This document shows positions 1 to 5,477 of a stretch of 6,725 bases of DNA, one piece after another. Each line of letters opens with the position of its first letter. Position 1 is the first letter of the stretch. A program made the translations under genes and the position numbers. The DNA comes from Thermoplasmata archaeon (GTDB lineage Archaea > Thermoplasmatota > Thermoplasmata > GCA-020350865): assembly GCA_020351895.1 (NCBI GenBank), contig CP070672.1, positions 3,135,822-3,142,546 of the forward strand, in the 5' to 3' direction. The notes under the pieces were generated by a model. That model was not told the DNA's origin, made no database searches, and worked only from the letters and a program-made list of their open reading frames with translations.

Positions 1-475
1 AAACTCCCCAGAATTTTGTTGTGTAACCTTCATAATATATTTTATACAAATCTCTTCCAGGCAGAAACTTCAATTGCTCCTCGAAAGAAGGTTTTTTCTC
101 TCTATATTGATTTATGTAACTTTTGGACAGGGCCAATAAGATCCTGAGAGCTTTACCAGGCGGAAAATGGAAAATATCCCTCATTATCGGGGGAAAGTTG
201 TGAAATTCGCCCTCGAAATAAGACTTCGCCGTGATATTCTTTTCAAGTAAATCATGGCCCAATAAATCCATTATAAATTTCCTATATTTTTGACTGTTTG
301 TATGAATCACATGGGAGCCAACATCGAAAATGAATTCTCCATCGACAATACTCTGGGCCATGCCTCCCACCTTCGACCGCACCTCAATCAATACTACCTT
401 ATAGCCTCTTTTAAGAAGCTCTAATGAAGAGTAAAGCCCTGTTACTCCACCACCTACAACCACGATCTTTTTCAT
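1..475 (-). CDS. UDP-galactopyranose mutase-like FAD flavoprotein, N-terminal 158 residues (3' end beyond left edge)
   Basis: The gene starts at ATG 473-475 and is open to the window edge, so only the N-terminal 158 residues are visible. An AGAGGA ribosome site (482-487) lies 6 bases before the ATG. Residues 4-14 form a Rossmann FAD-binding turn (VVVGGGVTGL), and an acidic residue (E31) ends the second strand, followed by KVGGMA at 35-40. GSHVIHTN (53-60), the HNFPP segment near 92-96 and GYTTKFWG (150-157) match in order the GAHIFHTN, NLPFN and GYTxKQWG segments that I recall from bacterial UDP-galactopyranose mutases. Y151 and W156 have the spacing of the known active-site Tyr and Trp of that enzyme. 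Such a mutase interconverts UDP-Galp and UDP-Galf in the cytoplasm using reduced FAD. The substrate-binding arginines lie outside the window. A related protoporphyrinogen-oxidase/amine-oxidase-type flavoprotein of glycan loci remains possible. The gene follows the glycosyltransferase after 28 bases, so the two are probably co-transcribed. Confidence 0.75.
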   Translation of the reverse strand, partial: MKKIVVVGGGVTGLYSSLELLKRGYKVVLIEVRSKVGGMAQSIVDGEFIFDVGSHVIHTNSQKYRKFIMDLLGHDLLEKNITAKSYFEGEFHNFPPIMRDIFHFPPGKALRILLALSKSYINQYREKKPSFEEQLKFLPGRDLYKIYYEGYTTKFWGV

Positions 476-503
476 TGTTTTTCCTCTTTTACATTTCATT
501 GAA

Positions 504-1628
504 TTAAAGTAAACTGCCATATGCTTCTAAATACTCGTCTACCACCTTTGGCCATGAATATTCCTGTTCTACCTTTTTTCTTGCACTTCTTCCGAGATTT
601 TCTCTTAATTCTTGTGAATCCAATAATCTCAATATGGCATTGGCAATAGCCACTTCTTCCATTTCTATAACTAGTCCAGCTTTTTCTGACATCACCCGAG
701 GGACATCGCCAATATTTGAACCGACAACCGCAAGACCAGATGCCATGGCTTCCAAAACAGTGAGAGGCAAAGTATCCTGATAACTTATATGTACAAAGAC
801 AGAAATGCTTTGATAGAATTTACAAATCTCTTCCCTCGTCATTTTACCGAGAAGTTCCACCTCTTTTTCCAATCCATTTTCCTTGATGGTTTCCTCTACT
901 AATTTTCTATAATCTCCTTCACCGACAATTTTCAGTTTGATATCTGGATAGGTAGAACGCACCCTTTTAAAGGACCTGATCAACAGCAACAAACCCTCGA
1001 CTTTCTCCTTCCAAACGAAGTTGGATACGGCCCCGATAATTGGAGTTTTCATAGATTGGGGTGAAGGAGTGAAAAAATTGGTATCGACACCCACAGGAAT
1101 GGCTATACTGGCCTCTAATCCGTATTTTTCTTTAATATCCCTTAGTTGATTGGTTGCAGTCACTGTCATTGAATCTGCTCTACTGAACACCTTTCTGACC
1201 ATGGTTCTTTTGAAAAACGATATTCTATTGGGGGGTTGTGTTATAAACGTATGAATCCATTTGAAGTTCCTGGCTGAACTTATGGTTCCAACAAATCCAT
1301 ATTGTATCGCCCCGAATGTATGCACAATATCCGGATTGATCTTTTCGATCTTCAAGACCATATCACTTTGAACGCTTGTCAATTCTTTGTACCCGAACAT
1401 TTTTTCAAAGAAATTCAAGCCCTTCAAGATTCCCCTCTTTTCCTTAAATGGCAGAGGACGCTTTTCGAAGGTGAGAACATTCTCATCTTTGTACGACGGG
1501 GCGCATGTTGGTGTGAGGACCTTGACTTCGTGACCTTTCTCTCTAAACGATCTTGACAGACCATGAGCAATTAGAGTGTAACCTCCAAGAATAGGAAAAT
1601 AATAAGGGGTTATTAATGCGATTCTCAT
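504..1628 (-). CDS. glycosyltransferase family 4 (GT-B fold)
   Basis: This is a complete 374-residue cytoplasmic or membrane-associated glycosyltransferase that would move a sugar from a nucleotide donor to a glycan or lipid-linked acceptor. The N-terminal domain starts MRIALITPYYFPILGG, with the Gly-Gly loop (15-16) typical of family 4. The linker carries PVGVDTNFF (178-186). The C-terminal donor domain has KIVGEGDYR (233-241) and the donor-site segment DTLPLTVLEAMASG beginning at D285. The usual E-x7-E pair is therefore D285/E293, with the first glutamate replaced by aspartate. Length is normal for the family. I chose ATG 1626-1628 over an in-frame ATG six codons upstream because GGAG (1637-1640) sits 8 bases before it and the product then begins exactly at the first beta strand. 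No signal peptide or membrane segment is visible. The donor and acceptor cannot be read from sequence. It is the first gene of the left minus-strand operon and precedes the mutase-like gene. Confidence 0.92.
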   Translation of the reverse strand: MRIALITPYYFPILGGYTLIAHGLSRSFREKGHEVKVLTPTCAPSYKDENVLTFEKRPLPFKEKRGILKGLNFFEKMFGYKELTSVQSDMVLKIEKINPDIVHTFGAIQYGFVGTISSARNFKWIHTFITQPPNRISFFKRTMVRKVFSRADSMTVTATNQLRDIKEKYGLEASIAIPVGVDTNFFTPSPQSMKTPIIGAVSNFVWKEKVEGLLLLIRSFKRVRSTYPDIKLKIVGEGDYRKLVEETIKENGLEKEVELLGKMTREEICKFYQSISVFVHISYQDTLPLTVLEAMASGLAVVGSNIGDVPRVMSEKAGLVIEMEEVAIANAILRLLDSQELRENLGRSARKKVEQEYSWPKVVDEYLEAYGSLL

Positions 1629-1636
1629 CTTCTTTT

Positions 1637-1640
1637 CTCC
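1637..1640 (-). promoter_or_regulatory. Shine-Dalgarno site deciding the glycosyltransferase start
   Basis: On the minus strand the bases read GGAG, 8 bases before ATG 1626-1628. An upstream in-frame ATG at 1644-1646 would place this site inside the coding region, so the shorter product is preferred. Confidence 0.7.
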
Positions 1641-1688
1641 TGCCATTCAAAGCTTATGAGGTTCACATAAAACAACATTGCTTTTACC

Positions 1689-1696
1689 TATTTATG
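1689..1696 (-). promoter_or_regulatory. candidate archaeal TATA box for the glycosyltransferase operon
   Basis: Read on the minus strand this is CATAAATA, 61 to 68 bases before the glycosyltransferase ATG. An archaeal start about 25 bases downstream would fall near 1664 and give a leader of roughly 35 bases. It is supported by position and composition only. Confidence 0.35.
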
Positions 1697-1699
1697 GAT

Positions 1700-1715
1700 T
1701 ATTATTCGAATAATA
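1700..1715. promoter_or_regulatory. perfect 16-bp palindrome, candidate operator
   Basis: The bases read TATTATTCGAATAATA, identical on both strands with no mismatch and no spacer. The site lies three bases upstream of the minus-facing TATA-like box, where a dimeric regulator would be expected to act. No coding constraint explains it. The AT-rich composition raises the odds of chance symmetry, so the operator role is inference. Confidence 0.4.
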
Positions 1716-1839
1716 CATCTTAGAGTTGAGCATGAAGCCTTCCTTTATCGTATTCCATTAGTTATGTCGTTATTTATTTATATTATTCTCCTTATAACTC
1801 AACTTCGAACGGGTGATTTCGTTAATAATGTGTTATCTC

Positions 1840-1846
1840 TTATAAA
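1840..1846 (+). promoter_or_regulatory. candidate TATA box for the membrane-protein gene
   Basis: TTATAAA preceded by CTC resembles the archaeal TATA consensus. A start near 1870 would leave a leader of about 75 bases before ATG 1946. The evidence is motif and position only. Confidence 0.35.
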
Positions 1847-1881
1847 GCCTATTAGATACCTTGGAATGGGAGAATGCAGCT

Positions 1882-1956
1882 ATGAGAGAGGATTTTTTGA
1901 AATTATCAACTTATCTTGATTGCAAAGCAAAATCGGGGTCCCCCTATGAAAATTAA
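1882..1956 (+). CDS. possible 24-codon leader ORF overlapping the membrane-protein start
   Basis: An ATG at 1882 opens 24 codons (MREDFLKLSTYLDCK...) and stops at TAA 1954-1956, eleven bases into the membrane-protein gene in another frame. GGGAG at 1868-1872 lies 9 bases before this ATG, which is a better ribosome site than the one before ATG 1946. It may be a translated leader that couples translation to the membrane protein, or simply chance. The peptide is not recognisable. Confidence 0.2.
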   Translation: MREDFLKLSTYLDCKAKSGSPYEN

Positions 1957-2884
1957 GTCCAGTTACCTTGGAATCGTCGGGATCCTTGTTTTAATTTATA
2001 TTCTTTTAAACATCAACCTCTCCAAGGTGGTCTCAATATTGAAATCTGCAGATTTATTCTTCCTTGGCATTGCAATTTTAATCAATGTCGTCGTGATTTC
2101 CCTCCTCACAATAAGATGGAAATATATTATTCACACCATGGGGGTTGAAGTAAATTTCAAATTATGCCTAATATTGAGGCTAAAAGGCTCGTTTTTAGGA
2201 AATATAACCCCAGGAAAGATAGGGGACCTTTACCGTGCGAAACATCTATCAGAGGAGACCGATTTCGAACTAGCAAAATCCTTCTCCAGTGTAATAATCG
2301 ATAGGATACTTGATATCTCTGCCTTGATATTTTTGAATATCCTCGGTCTATATATTTTACTGTTCGTTTTTGAGATCAAAACTTTTTGGATAGAATATAT
2401 CATTTTTTCATTTTTAATATTAATAGGCCTGTTCCTAATCATTAAAAAGAACCTTATGAGAAAACTACTAAAGCCGATATATAAAGTTTTTGTACCCATG
2501 GATGCTAGGCAAAATATTGTTATGCATTTCAATGAATTTTACATGGCCCTGGCTAAGATAAAGTTACGTAATTATCTATTTAGTTTTATTATCAGTATAG
2601 CCGTTTGGATCGCAGGTTTCATAGGAATATACTTTTTGGCGTTGTCATTGTCTATCTCAGTTTCATTGATTTTCATAATTTCTATGGCGGCTTGCGCAAC
2701 ATTTATTTCGGCTCTACCAATCTCAATTGGGGGATTAGGAACGAGGGAGGCAGTTTATGTGTTTTTTCTTTCATCTATAGGTATAGAATCAGAATACTCT
2801 GTTGCATTGTCTCTTATGGTTTTCATATTTTTGAACCTGATTTATGTTCCTGTGGGGATAGCAAGCTATCTTATTTTTAAATAA
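1946..2884 (+). CDS. flippase-like multi-pass membrane protein (LPG_synthase_TM / UPF0104, AglD-related superfamily)
   Basis: A 312-residue, very hydrophobic protein with about seven to eight predicted membrane segments, including residues 6-22, 37-58, 125-142, 146-165, 208-226, 228-252 and 285-311. Family marks are TPGKIGDLYRAKHL (88-101), VIIDRILD (116-123) and ALPISIGGLGTRE (256-268), which match the conserved TPGRxGE..R, E/DR..D and LP.s.GGlG.rE blocks I recall for the LPG_synthase_TM superfamily. Relatives include the membrane domain of bacterial MprF, which flips lysyl-phosphatidylglycerol, and archaeal AglD, which acts in dolichol-linked N-glycosylation. There is no glycosyltransferase or lysyltransferase domain here, so a role in moving or handling a lipid-linked sugar is inference. 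I use ATG 1946, giving MKIKSSYLG. An in-frame TTG at 1916 would add ten residues but has no close ribosome site. The ATG itself is preceded only by GGGG (1935-1938). A short open frame overlaps this start. Confidence 0.85.
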   Translation: MKIKSSYLGIVGILVLIYILLNINLSKVVSILKSADLFFLGIAILINVVVISLLTIRWKYIIHTMGVEVNFKLCLILRLKGSFLGNITPGKIGDLYRAKHLSEETDFELAKSFSSVIIDRILDISALIFLNILGLYILLFVFEIKTFWIEYIIFSFLILIGLFLIIKKNLMRKLLKPIYKVFVPMDARQNIVMHFNEFYMALAKIKLRNYLFSFIISIAVWIAGFIGIYFLALSLSISVSLIFIISMAACATFISALPISIGGLGTREAVYVFFLSSIGIESEYSVALSLMVFIFLNLIYVPVGIASYLIFK

Positions 2885-2895
2885 GAATAAAAATT

Positions 2896-2938
2896 ACGAA
2901 TGATAAGTAACCTTATCACAAGTCAAGGATTCGTATCC
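2896..2938 (+). other. inverted repeats able to form alternative hairpins after the membrane-protein gene
   Basis: TGATAAG (2901-2907) pairs perfectly with CTTATCA (2912-2918) across a four-base loop. ACGAA (2896-2900) pairs with TTCGT (2930-2934) around that hairpin. GGAT (2927-2930) and ATCC (2935-2938) could form a competing small hairpin using the same bases. The structure starts 11 bases after the stop codon. It could be a 3' processing or stabilising element. It is not followed directly by a T run. Confidence 0.35.
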
Positions 2939-2964
2939 GAAAAACAAAAGTTCATTTGCCATCA

Positions 2965-2972
2965 TTATTTTT
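2965..2972 (+). terminator. weak T-rich terminator candidate for the membrane-protein gene
   Basis: TTATTTTT on the coding strand lies about 80 bases after the stop. It sits between an 8-bp inverted repeat, AACAAAAG (2943-2950) and CTTTTGTT (2982-2989). Archaeal transcription often ends at T-rich stretches without a strong hairpin. The tract is short, so confidence is low. Confidence 0.25.
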
Positions 2973-2998
2973 CTCTAGTTGCTTTTGTTATAATGTGT

Positions 2999-3024
2999 AA
3001 GCCAATAATAAGCCAATTATATAA
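2999..3024 (+). promoter_or_regulatory. candidate promoter of the dehydrogenase-epimerase operon, with tandem AAGCCAAT repeats
   Basis: TTATATAA (3017-3024) resembles an archaeal TATA box. A start about 25 bases downstream, near 3047, would give a leader of about 50 bases. Two copies of AAGCCAAT (2999-3006 and 3010-3017), 11 bases apart and so on the same helical face, run directly into the box, where a BRE or activator site would sit. A TATAAT at 2989-2994 is a bacterial -10 alternative but lacks a good -35. Confidence 0.4.
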
Positions 3025-3084
3025 TATATATTGTTGACGAAAAGAATATAAAGAAACGCAGGTATTTCAGGGCTAATTACTCAT

Positions 3085-3088
3085 GAGG
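3085..3088 (+). promoter_or_regulatory. Shine-Dalgarno site deciding the dehydrogenase start
   Basis: GAGG lies only 2 bases before ATG 3091 but 8 bases before ATG 3097. Normal spacing therefore favours 3097 as the start. Confidence 0.6.
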
Positions 3089-3096
3089 ATATGAAA

Positions 3097-4434
3097 ATGA
3101 AGGAAAAAATAGCCTCAAGAACAGCCAAAATCTGCGTCATAGGATTGGGTTATGTAGGTTTGCCCACCGCCATCAGCTTTGCAGAAAAAGGTTTCGATGT
3201 GATCGGAGCCGATATCGACAAGAAAAAAGTCGAACTGATCCAAAAATCCATATCCCCACTCAAAGATTTGAATTTGGATGATAGGCTCGTAAAAGTGAGG
3301 GGAAATGGCAAGCTAAGCGTAACATCTGATATACCCCAAGCAGTTTCTAAATCTGACATTATATTAATAATAGTACCCACACCTGTAACAGAGACAAAAA
3401 TTCCAGATTTGAGTTTTATTGAATCTGCATGCAAATCCGTTTTAAAGGGACTACGAAAGGGCCAGCTTGTAGTATTAGAATCTTCTACATTCCCAGGCAC
3501 TACCGATGAAATCGTCAAGCCAATCCTTGAGCAAAAGGGCCTGAAGGCCGGTCCAGATTTTGGCCTTGCTTACTGCCCAGAGAGATACGATCCTGGGGAT
3601 GAAAATCATACGTTAGATAAGGTGGCGAGGATAATCGGAGCAATCAACTCCGATTGGGCGGAAACTACAAAAGAATTATACCAAAGCATTATTAAAGAGA
3701 AGGTTACAATTGTCAAGGATCTGAAGACCGCTGAAGCGGCAAAGATAATTGAGAATATCCAAAGGGACCTCAATATTGCACTTTTTAACGAATTGGCCAT
3801 GATTTTCCAGCGAATGGACATCGATGTCATATCTGTCATCGAGGCCGCCTCAACTAAATGGAATTTTATTAAGTATTATCCAGGCCCTGGGGTTGGGGGG
3901 CACTGCCTTCCTGTTGACCCATATTATTTAACCCATAAAGCAATGGAACTAGGTTACCACCCTAGACTTATTTTGGCAGGGAGGGGCATCAATGACTACA
4001 TGCCCCTTCACGTGGTTAACCTGGTAGTAAATGGCCTGAATGAGGTGGGCAAGTCTGTGAAAGGCTCTAAAATCTCGATATTGGGCATATCTTATAAAGC
4101 AAATGTAGGGGACATTAGAGAGAGTCCCGCACTTTACATCACTAATCGGCTCTTTGAAATGGGAGGAAAGATATTCATTTTCGATCCTGTTGTCAATCCA
4201 TTAGAAATCGAAGAATCTGGTATTTTTAAGTGTTACAAACTGGATGAATCATTAAAGGATTCGGATTGTGTAATAATAATAACTGATCATGATGTTATAA
4301 GAAGCCTTTCACTTGATGAAATCATTTCCTTAGTCAAGAAGGATTGCGTTTTAGTGGATACAAGGAATGTTTTTCGACCTGAAGCCATCCCAAAAAACAT
4401 TATTTATCGCGGCATAGGCAGGAGTCGTAGTTAA
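3097..4434 (+). CDS. UDP-N-acetylhexosamine 6-dehydrogenase (UDP-glucose/GDP-mannose dehydrogenase family; TviB/WbpA-like)
   Basis: A complete 445-residue cytoplasmic enzyme that would oxidise C6 of a UDP-N-acetylhexosamine twice with NAD+, giving the uronic acid. The N-terminal Rossmann domain has GLGYVG (16-21), with D39 at the end of the second strand. ESSTFPGTTDE and CPERYDPGD follow. Catalytic residues are visible: K216 and N220 in AEAAKIIEN, and C270 in GGHCLPVDPYYL. The C-terminal domain carries SYKANVGDIRESP. The stretches AEAAKIIENIQRDLNIAL, KWNF and VDPYYLTHK agree with the TviB/WbpA group (UDP-GlcNAc 6-dehydrogenases) as I recall it, better than with UDP-glucose dehydrogenases. UDP-ManNAc dehydrogenase (WecC type) is the main alternative. 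Length is typical. The next gene begins one base after the stop, so the two are almost certainly co-transcribed and probably consecutive in a pathway. Confidence 0.92.
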   Translation: MKEKIASRTAKICVIGLGYVGLPTAISFAEKGFDVIGADIDKKKVELIQKSISPLKDLNLDDRLVKVRGNGKLSVTSDIPQAVSKSDIILIIVPTPVTETKIPDLSFIESACKSVLKGLRKGQLVVLESSTFPGTTDEIVKPILEQKGLKAGPDFGLAYCPERYDPGDENHTLDKVARIIGAINSDWAETTKELYQSIIKEKVTIVKDLKTAEAAKIIENIQRDLNIALFNELAMIFQRMDIDVISVIEAASTKWNFIKYYPGPGVGGHCLPVDPYYLTHKAMELGYHPRLILAGRGINDYMPLHVVNLVVNGLNEVGKSVKGSKISILGISYKANVGDIRESPALYITNRLFEMGGKIFIFDPVVNPLEIEESGIFKCYKLDESLKDSDCVIIITDHDVIRSLSLDEIISLVKKDCVLVDTRNVFRPEAIPKNIIYRGIGRSRS

Positions 4435-4435
4435 A

Positions 4436-5392
4436 ATGCCGATAAAATTGGTGTTTAAAGGAAAGCGAGTTCTCATTACGGGAGGGGCAGGCTTCATTGG
4501 ATCACATTTGGCAGAGCTTTTGGCTCCTGGAAACGATGTTACTATTTTAGACGATGGAAGTACAGGGAAACTTGAAAACATCAAAAAATTCGAAAATCGT
4601 GTTGAGTTCGTTGAGGGTAGCATCCTTGATGTTTTACTACTGAAAAAAGTTTTAAAAGACATAGAAATTGTATTCCATTTAGCAGCTTTACCCTCTGTAG
4701 AAAGAAGTGTCAAAGATCCTAAAAGCACACATGAAGTTAATACCACAGGAACCCTGAACATGCTTACAATCGCAAGAGATTATAAGATAAGCAAATTTAT
4801 CTATGCGTCATCATCATCGGTCTACGGAGACACACCAGAACTTCCGAAAAATGAGAAAATGGGGCTCAATCCACTTTCGCCTTACGCAGTATCTAAAGCT
4901 GTTGGTGAGCTCTACTGCAAAGTTTTCACAAAAGTCTATAGATTGCCCACTGTAGTTCTCAGATATTTCAATGTTTTCGGCCCGAGACAGAATCCAAAAT
5001 CTCAGTATGCAGCTGTTATCCCAAAATTCATTGATCTCATGAGTCAAAATCAAAAACCCTTAATATATGGTGATGGTAAACAAACACGGGATTTTACGTT
5101 TGTTGATAATGTTTTATGGGGCACTGAGCTCGCAGCCGTTGCTAAAGATGTCGAAGGCGAAGTTTTTAACATCGCTTGTGGCAATCAGATAAGCGTAAAT
5201 GCACTGGTTGATACCCTTAATAATATCATGGCAAAAGATATCAAACCCATATATACCGATCCAAGATCTGGCGACATAAAACACAGCCGTGCTGATATCT
5301 TGAAAGCAACCCGTTTACTGGGTTATGAAGAGGTCGTAAGCTTCGAGGAAGGTGTGAAAAGAACCGTTGAAAATATGGTTAATTCTGGTTAA
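4436..5392 (+). CDS. extended SDR nucleotide-sugar 4-epimerase (TviC/WbpP-like)
   Basis: A complete 318-residue NAD-dependent sugar-nucleotide epimerase/dehydratase of the extended short-chain dehydrogenase family. NAD binding is shown by TGGAGFIGSHL (GxxGxxG at 16-22). The catalytic set is a Ser in YASSSSVYG (123-131) with Y150 and K154 in YAVSK. RYFNVFGPRQNP (176-187) followed by YAAVIPKF resembles the WbpP/TviC group of UDP-GlcNAc or UDP-GlcNAcA 4-epimerases as I recall them. The C-terminal domain includes YGDGKQTRDFTFVDN. With the dehydrogenase one base upstream, the simplest reading is that the pair makes UDP-GalNAcA from UDP-GlcNAc, but epimerases of this family cannot be assigned a substrate from motifs alone. 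An AGGAG site (4420-4424) lies 11 bases before the ATG, inside the end of the upstream gene, consistent with coupled translation. Confidence 0.9.
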   Translation: MPIKLVFKGKRVLITGGAGFIGSHLAELLAPGNDVTILDDGSTGKLENIKKFENRVEFVEGSILDVLLLKKVLKDIEIVFHLAALPSVERSVKDPKSTHEVNTTGTLNMLTIARDYKISKFIYASSSSVYGDTPELPKNEKMGLNPLSPYAVSKAVGELYCKVFTKVYRLPTVVLRYFNVFGPRQNPKSQYAAVIPKFIDLMSQNQKPLIYGDGKQTRDFTFVDNVLWGTELAAVAKDVEGEVFNIACGNQISVNALVDTLNNIMAKDIKPIYTDPRSGDIKHSRADILKATRLLGYEEVVSFEEGVKRTVENMVNSG

Positions 5393-5477
5393 TTCAGACC
5401 GCTCATAAACTAGTTGTTTAGTTTGCAAATAAAGGCCGCATAAATTTTATATGGTTCTTCAGAGTAAAGAAAATAAA
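5393..5477. other. convergent intergenic gap with a small inverted repeat
   Basis: The stops of the plus-strand epimerase and the minus-strand methyltransferase face each other across 85 bases. AAACTA (5407-5412) pairs with TAGTTT (5419-5424) across a six-base loop, a weak A/T-rich hairpin. Nothing else is recognisable apart from the T-rich tract listed separately. Confidence 0.35.
5466..5477 (-). terminator. T-rich tract after the methyltransferase stop
   Basis: Read on the minus strand the bases immediately after the TAA are TTTATTTTCTTT, a T-rich stretch of the kind that ends archaeal transcription. There is no strong hairpin before it. Confidence 0.35.

Larger units (their letters stand above)
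1629..1945. other. divergent intergenic region with promoter candidates for both directions
   Basis: These 317 AT-rich bases separate the minus-strand glycosyltransferase from the plus-strand membrane-protein gene. They contain a minus-facing TATA-like box (1689-1696), a perfect 16-bp palindrome (1700-1715), an AT-rich tract near 1771-1786 and a plus-facing TATA-like box (1840-1846). Two very short open frames begin at 1866 (17 codons) and 1882 (24 codons). Only the second has a well-placed ribosome site. I see no tRNA or other recognisable RNA gene here. Confidence 0.6.

Noticed and set aside
1302..1556. Plus-strand 84-codon open frame
   Set aside because: It runs antisense through the well-supported glycosyltransferase gene, has no recognisable domain and no good ribosome site.
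1724..1804. Inverted repeat AGTTGAG / CTCAACT
   Set aside because: Seven base pairs separated by 67 bases in AT-rich DNA is expected by chance, and no second feature supports it.
1935..1944. GGGGTCCCC palindrome before ATG 1946
   Set aside because: A one-base loop cannot form a hairpin, and the GGGG is better seen as a weak ribosome site.
1916..1945. TTG start extending the membrane protein by ten residues
   Set aside because: No ribosome site lies close upstream, and the extra residues (MIAKQNRGPP) precede the natural start of the first membrane segment without adding family similarity.
2989..2994. TATAAT as a bacterial -10 element
   Set aside because: No acceptable -35 lies about 17 bases upstream, and the TATA-like box at 3017-3024 gives a more reasonable leader. 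It is kept only as an alternative.
4351..4761. Minus-strand 136-codon open frame across the dehydrogenase-epimerase junction
   Set aside because: It is antisense to two conserved genes and its low-complexity Ser/Phe/Thr-rich product looks like reverse-strand noise.
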